In this document: positions 1 through 10,148 of the stretch, piece by piece | Layout: every line of letters begins with the position of its first letter | Numbering within the stretch: the first letter of the stretch is position 1 | Assembly: GCA_008638375.1 (NCBI GenBank) | Contig: CM018047.1 | Span: 51,654,679 to 51,718,678 of the forward strand | Direction: 5' to 3' | DNA length: 64,000 nt | Source of the DNA: Nyssa sinensis | Taxonomy: Eukaryota > Streptophyta > Magnoliopsida > Cornales > Nyssaceae | Notes under the pieces: model-generated | What the model was told of the DNA's origin: nothing | Database searches by the model: none | The model's input: only the letters and a program-made list of their open reading frames with translations | Made by a program: the position numbers and the translations under genes

Positions 1-1054
1 TTAAAAAAATACTTAAATCCATCATTAATGGCACAAACCAAAGAACAAAAGTACGGTTCATAATCAAAACTAATGAATATCCCGGCTCCAATATGGCAAA
101 AAATAAACCAATGCTTCCAGTCTAATGATACTGCTAGCATGATAATATGCCACGTGTGTATACATTACTTCGATCTTTGGACTCATAGTTTCAAGAAATT
201 ATCGAATAATTATTCATACGTTGCCAACTTTTGTTTATATTAACTGATATATATATATATATATATAATTTAATATGCATATCTAATGAATATGTGATAT
301 AAAATGGTGGATCTAGAGATTGCAGTTAGAACGGACAAAAATGTAAATTGCAAAATTCAGAGGAACTTTTATGAATATATAAAAGAAATTGGAAGGCCAA
401 GTTCAATTTTAAAAAATTCTACCAAAATAAGGAGCAAAAAAAAATATAATTTCCGCCCCCCTGCTGATATAGAAACACAACAATCTAATATGTTCTTTAT
501 CTAGAACTTTCATATAACAAATATAATGCTTTTCAGTCAAAACTAGTAATAACCATTAGCATTAATTGTTCATTTTTATGAATAAAAAAGAGAGTAGGAT
601 TCAAATTCTCGAAAGAAAAATGGAGGAGGCCAAGAGAGATTAAAAAATTCTACCCTATCGATTGACCAGCCTTTCAATATATATATAAATAATGCTTTTC
701 AATTTAACACAATAAATTTCACTTGAATGAAACAACAATCAAGAAGCTGTTGACTGTGAGCTTCTGGGAATTTTTTTGATTTATGAGTCAAAATGCATAG
801 ATGTTCTTTGGTCTTTTCCAAATCTGGACTCTCTTGTTGCAGTATTTGATTCAACAGTTCAGGGAAATTTATTCAGTGAAACGTGCCTGACAAGTCGTCT
901 GTGGTTGTAAAAGTTGTGATGTCATTGCAGCAAAGTTTCTGAATATTTGACCAAAGGGTTGTTTTCTCTAAGACTTGCTGAGAAAACTTGATACTTTTGT
1001 TGAAGGTCTTAATGCAATATTGCAGGGAGAGAACTGACAGCTTAATTTGAGGCT
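1..1054. other. AT-rich intergenic DNA
   Basis: No supported gene. The stretch is AT-rich with a short (TA)n tract near 246-268. The short open frames here lack any recognisable domain. Confidence 0.5.
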
Positions 1055-1599
1055 CCAATTAAAATGTAATGGCACAGATATTTGTGAAAAGCTAGTTTCT
1101 GGCTTCACAAAAAGAGTTGGTCTCCTGAGTTCATTTGGAGCAACCCTGCAAAAGAACATTGGGTTGACTGATTTGAAGGATAGGAAATGAGTACAGAAAT
1201 GGGTCTTTCCTATCTTTGGGTGATGTGTCTTTTCCATCTTTGAATCTTTGATGAAGCTTCAGGTATGGTTCTAATAATGGTTTCTTGATGCAGAGAAATG
1301 GCTTGAGGAGAAAAATAGTAATATAATCCAATTAAAATGTAATGGCACAGATATTGGTGAAAAGCTAGTCTGGCTTCACAAAAAGAGTTGGTCTCCTGAG
1401 TTCATTTGGAGCAACCCTGCAAAAAAACATTGGGTTGACTGATTTGAAGGATAGGAAATGAGTACAGAAATGGGTCTTTCCTATCTTTGGGTGATGTGTC
1501 TTTTCCATCTTTGAATCTTTGATGAAGCTTCAGGTATGGTTCTAATAATGGTTTCTTGAAGTTTGCAGAGAAATGGCTTGAGGAGAAAAATAGTAATAT
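1055..1599. repeat. 270-bp direct tandem duplication
   Basis: Two adjacent copies of about 270 bp (1055-1327 and 1328-1599) are near-identical, both starting CCAATTAAAATGTAATGG and both ending GAGGAGAAAAATAGTAATAT. They differ by a few substitutions and one short indel near 1558. Similar minus-strand open frames of 66-89 codons occur in each copy, but they simply mirror the DNA duplication and show no recognised domain. I do not recognise the unit. It could be a local duplication in the 5' flank of the gene at 2470. Confidence 0.8.
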
Positions 1600-2469
1600 A
1601 AATATATATATTTTTGTTTGGAGGGTTTGTTTTTCATGAAAATTGGAGGGAAGTGCCATGTGGTGAGCTCAGAGATCTGCACATGGCTTCTCTTATTTCC
1701 AAGTTTTGAGGCTGTAAACAGATGCAGGGAAGGTAGGGTTTTGGGTTTTTCAAGAGAATCAGTTGCAGAGAAAGACCACCTGATTGGTGTTTAGAAAACA
1801 ATAGGAACAGTGGAGAATTGGGAAGTGTTAGTCCGTGATGAGATAAACAACCCAGCAATTTAGTTTTTCAGTGCATTTCCAATATTTTAAAATAGAAAAC
1901 AATTTTTTTCCTTCTTTCTTAACTTCTTTGTTCTTGGCTAACCAGTTCAGCTATATCTGTTTCCACAAATCTCTAAGCACAGTACAGCTTAACTTCAAAC
2001 TGGGTTTTTTCTTCCCTTTTTCATACACATATTAATATGATGATCTCTGCATCTGTCGATTCTGTTCAAAATCAATATGAAGCTTTCCTTTTCTTTTTTC
2101 CTATGTGTTTTTCCTGATTTGTGAGCAAGATAAGCTGTAGAGATTGAAGGTTTTGAACCTCTCATGCTTGTGTAGTCTCATTTTCTGTCTCTACTTTTTC
2201 AATCTTGCATAGATCCTTCAATCCATTGGCATATGGTCTCATTGGAGCAAGAAAAGATATTCTGCTTGTGTGCTATTTGATCCATTTCTTCACATATATA
2301 TACCCATCAATCTGTATTTTATCTTCTACTTCTTGTTGTCCATTAACCACGTCCTCTTTTCCATTAATGTCCGTATCTTTAATGTTCTCATTTGCAGTTC
2401 TTTCTATCCAATAAGGAATTTCTGTATTCTCTCCACCAAGAATATATATCTATATATATATAAGGTCAA
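1600..2469. other. 5' flank or leader of the 2470 gene
   Basis: AT- and pyrimidine-rich sequence between the 270-bp duplication and the next start codon, ending in a (TA)-rich tract at about 2441-2462. It probably holds promoter and leader of the downstream gene. Several upstream ATGs (for example at 2205 and 2270) precede the chosen start, so either translation is restrained by upstream frames or an intron removes them. Neither can be decided by reading. Confidence 0.35.
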
Positions 2470-3177
2470 ATGGCTTCTTCTATGTGCTTCTTCAGGAACC
2501 CACAACCATGGATTGCCATTATTGTCGTACCAGTCTTTGTATGTGCATATTTTTCAGGTTATGGGTGCTTTTCTGTACTCCTCACAGCTTTAGTATTGAT
2601 TCTATCTTCCATTTCCCTCACATTCTCAAAGCAAAAACAAGTGCTTGTGGAGAATTCAGTGAAAGATGAGGCTCTCAGTTCTCATCAAGAATGTTTAGCT
2701 GATCAGGTTGAGGAATTTGTATCAGAACCAGAGCCTGAAAGAGAGACTATCACAGAAAAGAAGGTAAACCATCAAGAAGCTGGAGTGGATCAGATTCATG
2801 ACTACTTGGTTAGATCATCACCAGATTCATTTTCAGAAAGTGAAAGCATTGATCACTCATCTACAAGTGACGATTCTGAAGTTGACTGGCCGTATTCCGG
2901 CATTGTGGTTCAGAGTCCGGATTTCTCTGATGGCTCCATTTCTGACGAGGAAAGTCTTATTGAAATAACCCTTCCAGGTGGGCACTATGTTGGTCCTAAA
3001 GAAGACAAACCCAAGTCTAACTTGCAGAAGAAATTTCCAGATTTATCGGTGGAATCGCTTTTTGGGCAACGTAGTCTAATGGAGCTCTTTGCAGAAATCA
3101 ATGAGGAAGAAAATTTGATTGAAATTGACTTATCCATGGGCTCCATCAAGTGTTCAAGGTTTGAGATTGAAGCATGA
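2470..3177 (+). CDS. Small two-pass membrane protein with acidic tail, function unknown
   Basis: A single uninterrupted frame of 235 codons. The first ~12 residues are followed by two closely spaced hydrophobic segments (about residues 13-29 and 34-52), so a hairpin membrane anchor is likely. The remaining ~180 residues are hydrophilic, acidic and Ser/Glu/Asp-rich, with the phrase DWPYSGIVVQSPDFSDGSIS near residues 139-158. A short motif recurs: SLIEITLPGGHYV in the middle and NLIEIDLSMGSIKC near the C-terminus. The composition and conserved C-terminal block suggest a plant-specific membrane protein, but I do not recognise a named family. The ATG at 2470 is used because it places the hydrophobic hairpin at the N-terminus. 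No intron signs are needed. Confidence 0.7.
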   Translation: MASSMCFFRNPQPWIAIIVVPVFVCAYFSGYGCFSVLLTALVLILSSISLTFSKQKQVLVENSVKDEALSSHQECLADQVEEFVSEPEPERETITEKKVNHQEAGVDQIHDYLVRSSPDSFSESESIDHSSTSDDSEVDWPYSGIVVQSPDFSDGSISDEESLIEITLPGGHYVGPKEDKPKSNLQKKFPDLSVESLFGQRSLMELFAEINEEENLIEIDLSMGSIKCSRFEIEA

Positions 3178-3277
3178 GTTGCTGTTTTTAGAGTTTCTTT
3201 TAAGTTCAAGCTTTTTGATCCATATGGATTTGGTGTTAGTATTAAGGTTTTAGGGTTTGGAATATGAAAAAAAAAAA

Positions 3278-3497
3278 TTCAGTGGAAGCTCTCATGCTAG
3301 TGCTGTCATTAAGAACTTGAATATTCATGTAGGATTCATGTGCGTCTTGTAAAATGTTTAAGTCCGAACTTGATATTACCGGATGAGTTCAATGGAAGTT
3401 CTCATGGTAACACTATCGTTTAGGTTTAAATATTTATATAAGACTCACGCAAGTCTTGTAAAATACTTAAGTCTGAATTTGATAGCATCGGAGGAGA
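3278..3497. repeat. Diverged 110-bp tandem duplication
   Basis: Two units (3278-3387 and 3388-3497) align along their length: both begin TTCAGTGGAAG or TTCAATGGAAG and share TCTTGTAAAAT and TTAAGTC near their ends. The copies have diverged considerably. The duplication lies just downstream of the membrane-protein gene, possibly in its 3' untranslated region. Confidence 0.6.
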
Positions 3498-5286
3498 TGA
3501 TGGTAGCATTGAACTTTTTTCGACTTTAAGTGCTTTATTTTTGTTTATAGTGCTGTGAACTGTGAAGTTTATGCACTTTCATTGACTTTGCCCTTACATA
3601 CCTTGGATACCCTTTAAAGCACTTGCACTGTGGTCCTTTGTTTTCTCTTAATGCACATTAAAGTGTTAAAAGTTTAAAGGCCAAAACAAAATAAATGGAA
3701 TTCCACGCACTTCTTTATCTACTTACCCTTCTTTTTATTGTCCATGCCATTTTGGCATCATCTGATGTTTCAGACTTTCACATTTATTGGGTCTCAGAAG
3801 AGACAGCTCAGAGGTAAGATCTAACCCATTTGTTGGGTCAATTTTATGGTTATGATGAGATATGTTTGATACCTTATATCATATATATTGTGAATCTATT
3901 AAACTTGATTCATTAATATAGCTAACACTCTGATTATGATTTTTCAAAATTGTAATTGAAACTGAAAATGGAAAAACCAAGAAGGGTTTCTGTTACTACA
4001 TTTTCTTGGCAAAACCTGTTGCGTTTGTGGTAGCTTTTAATAAGGAGGCTCTTTGTAGTTGATTTTCTTTTGGCTTTAGTACTTATTGTTTTGTTATAAT
4101 GAAAAAGTGATAATGGTGCATATCATAGTGGAGCATCGTTACCGACACTCGCAGAGAGTTCGAAACTTCACGAGTTGATTAGTGTGTATGCTTAAGACAA
4201 CCACATGATGCACATGCATCAATCTACCACTAGCGAAGTTTCAACATATAATTTCTATGACAACATATACTCATGAGGATAGATTGAATTTGATTAATTA
4301 TAAAGTACAATAGATTTGAAGTGCTGGTTTTTGGTTGATGGAGCTATTTACCTCTAACAAGGATACTTGAAGCATGGGCAAGCTTATGACATGGTCTTAA
4401 AAGTTTATTCTAGAACACGAGGCGTTTGTCTTTATGAGTTTAGGAAAGCCTAAACGCATATAATCTTATTCTTGTGTATGAAGAGACTGTTTTTGTGACT
4501 CGACCCGTGATTACCAGTTACAATAGAGCAATCTTAATATAACATGGTCCTGCGTCCCTTAATTGATATGAATTAACAAGTTTGCCACATTAAGTATCTT
4601 AATAAATCTGCCATTATTCTCTAGTATATTTCTTTTTCTAGCTTTAGTTAGCTGTCTCTTTCTCACTTTCGCTCTCTCTATCGGTTTAGAAATTAAGTTC
4701 AATTTCAAAAAAAAGTATTCTATGTATTCGCACATTTATGTAACTTTTATTGTGATTTGAATATTTATTAATTTTATTAAAATTCATCATAAATTTAAAA
4801 TTGATGCCGGGATTACAGATCAATTAGAGTTTTGCCTTGAAGAAGAAGGTAAATATCCTGTACTTCCCAAGATCAATTACAGATTAATTAAAAAAGTGCA
4901 CTCTTAGTGACTAATCCAGAATTAATTTGGATGGTCCTCTTTGTAAGTTTGTAATCTTATTTTCTTTGGAAAAGCTAGTTGAGCTCATGCTCTATCGTTT
5001 GTAATAAATGGATTTAAAGCTATTTGCTTTTGCTTTTGCTTTATGCCTTTTCAAATTTCAACAGAAGGTGTGATCAAAAGCCAATGGGAAGCCACTGCCT
5101 TGCTTCCCCTCTTGTACGGGTAATTCGAAAAATTCTCGAAGGATCCTTTTAAGTTCCATTCATGCCACTGCTTGTGGGTCTTCCTTTCAAGCTATCCAAT
5201 ACTATCAACTTTGGGTTACCTTTCATATTTCAATCTTTGATATGGAGGACATTCATAATATTCTCAGTGGCAGCTGAATACACGCA
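3498..5286. other. Intergenic DNA
   Basis: AT-rich spacer between the membrane-protein gene and the first copia element. I see no coding region, RNA gene or recognisable repeat here. Confidence 0.45.
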
Positions 5287-5291
5287 TGGTG

Positions 5292-5574
5292 TGTTAAAAT
5301 AAATATGCTTTGATTTTTTGTGAAACTTTAGTATTTTCATATTGTTAGTTGGGTTAAGTTAATATATATTGGTATTTGTTTTATATTGGAATCAAAGTAA
5401 TCAATAGAGAGAAGTTTAAAAGTGTTGTATGGAAAATTACATAGTCTTGATTGTTCTCCCTTCTATTTATGTAATTCAGCCCATTTCAAATTATATATAA
5501 AAAAAAATGAGTATTTTAGAAAATATACAAGTTTTTTCTCATTCATCCTTAGTTGGTTGAGTCTACTTTCAACA
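5292..5574 (+). repeat. 5' LTR of copia-1
   Basis: A 283-bp terminal repeat running from TGTTAAAAT to TTCAACA. It pairs with 25262-25527 and shares the long block ATTGTTAGTTGGGTTAAGTT. Confidence 0.93.
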
Positions 5575-5578
5575 TAAG

Positions 5579-5590
5579 TGGTATCAGAGC
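5579..5590 (+). other. Primer binding site of copia-1
   Basis: TGGTATCAGAGC is complementary to the 3' end of plant initiator tRNA-Met, the usual primer of plant copia elements. It begins 4 bp after the LTR end. Confidence 0.9.
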
Positions 5591-5663
5591 AAGTACAATA
5601 TCAATAACAAATTGGGCGTAACAATTTGCAAAGGAAAAACAAACCCCGGCAAAGACAAAGGCA

Positions 5664-7814
5664 ATGGAAAATTCAAGTAACCAAATAATGGGAGTCCAAC
5701 CTTCATCTCCTCTTTTTGATAGAGAAAATTATGATTTTTGGTGTGTGAAGATGAAAATAATATTTCTCTCTTATGATCTTTGGGAATATATTGAAGATGG
5801 CTATGAAGAACCCGAGCAAACGACAACTTTGACAAATGCTCAAAAACAACAATTGAAAAATCGTCGGAAGAAAGATGCAAAAGCTCTTAACTTGATTCAA
5901 CAAGGTGTGGTTGATTCAATCTTTCCAAAGGATTATCAATGCAATAGAAGTAAAGGCGGCATGGGAAATTCTTCAAAAAGAGTATAGAGGAACCGTGAAG
6001 GTAAAAATCGTGAAACTTCAATCCTTGAGAAGAGATTTTGAAAATCTTAGAATGAAAGAAAATGAGTTGTTGAAAGATTATTTTTCTAAACTCAAGGAGC
6101 TTGTGAATCAAATGAAGACCTATGGTGAAAATATCATGGATCAAAGAATTGTTGAAAATATTTCAATTAGTTTTTCGGAAAAGTATGATTCTATTGTGTT
6201 CGTTATTGAAGAAACCAAAGATATTGCCAACTTGAGTATTGAAGAATTAATGGGTTCAATCAAGACATTTGAGCAAAGGTTGAGAAGGCGTTCTGAAAAG
6301 TCAGTTGAAAGTGCCTTTTAATCCAATCTCAATGTTAGCTCCAAGACTCAAGAGAAGAATCCATCAAATTTTGATCAACCCAAAGGTGAATCTTCAAGAA
6401 GAGGAAATGGCGCAAGAGGAAAAGGAAGAAATGCAAGAGAAAGAGGAAGAAGTAATTTTGAAAGAGGTGCAAATGTGGATTTTACTCAACAAAAATGTAG
6501 AATTTGCAAAAGAAGTAGTCATGTTGATAAAGTTCGTGGGTTTCGGAGAAAATCAAAATGTTACAATTGCAATAAGTTTGGTCATGTTCAAAAGGATTGC
6601 TGATTGAAGAACAATCAACAAGCCAATTTCTCCAAAGAACAAGAAGGTGAAGCAAATTTGTTTTATGCTTGTCAAGCGGCAACGAAGCAAAATAATAATG
6701 TTTGGTTTCTTGATAGTGGGTGTAGTAATCATATGACTGGAGACAAAAGTATTTTTGTAAAGATGGATGATTATTCAAATTCTCAAGTGAAGATGGGAAA
6801 TGATGCCTTAGTCCAAGCAAAAGGTAAACGTACTATTGCCATTGAAACAAAGAGAGGAACAAAGTATATTCCGAATGTTCTACTTGTTCCAAATTTGGAA
6901 CAAAACTTGTTGAGTGTTGGGCAACTTAGAGAGCATGGCTACTCCATTACTTTAAAGAAAATTCTTGTAAGATTTATGACGAAGGTGGAAGAAATCAAGT
7001 TGTGACAAAAATCAAGATGGAGAAAAATAGAAGCTTTCCTCTCACTTTCTCATATTCCAAAAATGTTGCTTTGAAAATGGATGTAGTTGTTGAGTCATGG
7101 CTTTGGCATAGAAGATTTTGGCACTTGAATTTTCAAAGCTTGAAGAATCTCCACCAAAAGAACATGGTGTATGGGTTACCAAATATACAAGAAGTGAAGG
7201 AAGTTTGTGAAGGTTGTGCTCTTGGAAAGCATCATTGAGAATCATTTCCAAAAGTGAAGGCATAGAGGGCTAAAGCACAATTAGAGCTTGTTCATACTGA
7301 TGTGTGCGGGCCAATGACAACGCCAACTCATGGAAGTAACAAGTATTTTATAATTTTTATTGATGATTTTACAAGAATGACTTGGGTATATTTCTTGCGA
7401 CAAAAATTAGAAGTCTTTTTTGTTTTAAAAAAATTTCAAAATCTTGTTGAAAGACAACGTGGTCATCTTATGAAAGTTTTGAGGAGTGATAGAGGTGGAG
7501 AGTACAACTCTAATGAATTTGAAAACATTTGTGAAGATATTGGCACGGAGAGACAATTGACCATTGGACACACTCCACAACAAAATGGAGTGGCCGAAAG
7601 AAAACAATAGAACCATTATTGAGATGGCAAAGTCAATGCTAAATGAGAAGCGGTTGCCTTTGTCCTTTTGGGGTGAAGCGATATATACGGCAGTCTACTA
7701 GATGAATAGATGTCCAACCAAAGCCTTAGAGAATAAAACTCCAATTGAAGCTTGGAGTGGAAGGAAGCCATCCGTAAATCATTTGAAGGAATTTGGTTGC
7801 ATTTGCTTTACTTA
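5664..7814 (+). pseudogene. copia-1 gag, protease and first part of integrase (broken)
   Basis: The gag starts at 5664 (MENSSNQIMG...) with an N-terminal motif of the copia gag family (DRENYDFWCVKMK), then changes frame near 5905-5990. A CCHC zinc knuckle (CYNCNKFGHVQKDC) lies at about 6560-6600 in a third frame and is followed at once by a stop. From 6604 the protease appears with its DSG active site (WFLDSGCSNHM). Next come the pre-integrase zinc region (7090-7240) and the integrase core, with its catalytic acidic residues in HTDVCGP, SDRGGEY and NGVAERK. Further stops occur near 7239, 7608 and 7698. The CACTA insertion at 7815 ends this half; the rest of the integrase resumes at 23357. Not functional. 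Confidence 0.9.
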
Positions 7815-8009
7815 CACTATAGGAAAAGACACTATTAGCGACGCCCGAGTGCATCCCTAATAGTAGTCATATGCGTCGCTAAAGATCTTTAGCAACGCAC
7901 TAATGGGCGCACTACAGGCATCGCGAATAGTCGTATCACCATACTATTAGCAACGCACAAACTTGTATGCGTCGCTAAAGGTAACTATTAGCGACCACTA
8001 CAAGAAAAC

Positions 8010-8330
8010 AGGTTTTTAGCGACACACAGTATTTGCGACGCACAGTGTGCGTCGCTAATAGTCACTATTAGCGACGCACACATGACTATTAGCGACGCAC
8101 ATGTGTGCGTCGCCAATAATGTTTTTCCCGCCTAAGAAAAAAGGGGCGCCAAAGCTTTAGCGACGACCAAAAGGTTATTTGCGACGCACTGTGCGTCGCT
8201 AATAACATGAAACTTTTTGCGACGCACATGTGTGCGTCGCAAATAATCTCTTTTATCTTTAGCGACGCACATTAAGACTATTAGCGACGCTCAATGTGCG
8301 TCACTAATAGTCTGATAAAATCCCAAACGT
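8010..8330. repeat. 5' subterminal repeats of CACTA-2
   Basis: Many direct and inverted copies of TTAGCGACGCAC and its complement GTGCGTCGCTAA, often as small hairpins. Subterminal repeats of this kind are the transposase-binding regions of CACTA elements. Confidence 0.85.
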
Positions 8331-9388
8331 CGTTGCGCGATCTCTCTTTCTCTTGTTCTGTTTTTTTTTTTCTCTCTCTCTATCTCTCTGTCTCTCAACT
8401 CCTAGATTTGAGTTTGCCGCCACCGTTTGCCACGCCGCCGCTTCCACCACCACTGTTCGTCGCGCCGTCGGTTCCACTGCCACCGTTCGCCGCGCCTGTC
8501 TGTTTTGCATTTGATTTCTCGGTTTCTCTCTCTGGATCGGTCGCTCGTTTTTCTTCATTGCTCGGTATAAATATCTATCTATCTATATATATATATATAA
8601 TTTACATAATTTCTTGAAAGCTATATTGTTTAAATTCTTTTGTACCATATACTCATTAATCATGCCCCAATGGGAACTTTGTACATGGTATTCAATGAAC
8701 CGAAGGTTGGAGAATCATGTAGGCGTTAAATGTAAGAGAAGTATAATTTTGGGGTTTTGACTGTGTGAATCTTGGAATCTGATTAAATTCAGGATTGAAT
8801 GATGCAAATGTTATTGTCTATAAAATCAAAAAAGTAAGACCATTATGCAATAGACTACTCTTTCTCTTGTGGCGATGAATGGGACCCTACTCTTGCCTTT
8901 AGGAACAATAGCAGTCTGTGGTGGAGCTTTTTGCATCAAGGGGCTTCTTGGTATATTGGGGGTTTTATAATTTCAGTAGACGAATTCCAGGGAAAAGGGT
9001 GGATAGATTTAGATACATAAACTTGGTATGTTGCCAAACTTGTTTGGGATTTGTGCAAAGTTGAAGCTATTGAAAGAGAAATTCAGACTCTATAGAAATC
9101 GAAGACTAAAAAGGCTACTTTATTCGTTTTTATGAGTTGGCAATGGCTGATGATGGGACGATGCAATGACGTTACGGTTGATGTAGTTGAGTAAATGGAT
9201 AAATTATATATAAGGGTATTATTCTTATATTAGAAAAAAATTACAATGTCAACTAATTAAAAATGAATCTCATCTCAAAAAAAAATTTTAAATTGTTCTT
9301 CATCTCGAAAATAAAAAATGCACTAACTCTAAAATAATAATTAAGTATCTTTAAGAATGACCTAAGACTAATTAACTCTTTGTTAAGA
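8331..9388. other. Unassigned interior of CACTA-2
   Basis: Starts with a CT-rich stretch and a GC-rich CCACCG/CCGCCG stretch (8410-8500), then a (TA)n tract near 8580-8600, then AT-rich DNA. It may be promoter-like sequence or captured host DNA upstream of the B3 exons. I recognise no protein in it. Confidence 0.4.
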
Positions 9389-9389
9389 G

Positions 9390-9900
9390 TTTTATGAACT
9401 TTCTATAGTTTTAAGCGTGAGGCATTTTTAACTTTCCTTTTTTATTTATTATTTATTGGTTATTTTATTTGGATCGTCACACATTATCAAAGCAGCCCAC
9501 CTACACATAAAATAATGCATGATTGTCAATTTCGCGAACTTTCTATAGTTCGAAGCTTAACACATTTGCAGCTTTCCATTTTTATTTTTTTGTTAATTTT
9601 TTATGGTTGTTTTATTTGGATTGTCACACATTATCAAACCAGCCCAATTATAATAATGCATGATTGTTAATTTTGTTAACTTTTTATGGTTCTAAGTTTG
9701 CTTTCTTTTTTTAATTTTTAATTTATTGTTTAATTTGGGTTGTCACACATTATCAAACCAGCTCACTTACAATAATGCGTGATTGTTAATTTTGTGAATT
9801 TTCTATGGTTATAAGTTTTCTTTCTTTTTTTTATTTATTGTTTATTGTTTTCTTTGGTTTTTATATTTGGATTGTCACACGTTACAATAATGCGTGCTTC
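9390..9900. repeat. Degenerate tandem repeat upstream of the B3 exons
   Basis: About four imperfect units of 119-147 bp, each with a TTTGGATTGTCACACATTAT-like block (anchors near 9476, 9623, 9742 and 9873) and an AATAATGCATGATTGT block. It lies directly upstream of the captured B3 exon 1. Confidence 0.7.
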
Positions 9901-9960
9901 TTCTGTTTAAAGTTACGAGCGTTGAGGTTCTTAAATTTCATTTCCGATACCACTGATAGG

Positions 9961-10110
9961 ATGTCTCTTCTCTGTTTTGACTGTCATACTTGCCAACTAG
10001 GTGAAAATATGTCTTCTTCTCCGATGAAAAGGGAGCTTCCTATTTCCAGGCATTTCTTCAAGGTCATGATGCCTGGTTTCCTTACAGAACTTGTATGTTC
10101 TCTCTTTCTA

Positions 10111-10148
<38 letters not shown>

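Noticed and set aside
1131..1659. Two similar minus-strand frames sharing a peptide
   Set aside because: They arise from the 270-bp DNA duplication; no domain or codon conservation supports a protein.
8294..8617. Pro/Ser-rich frames on both strands in CACTA-2
   Set aside because: Low-complexity sequence with no domain, and both strands are open because of biased composition.
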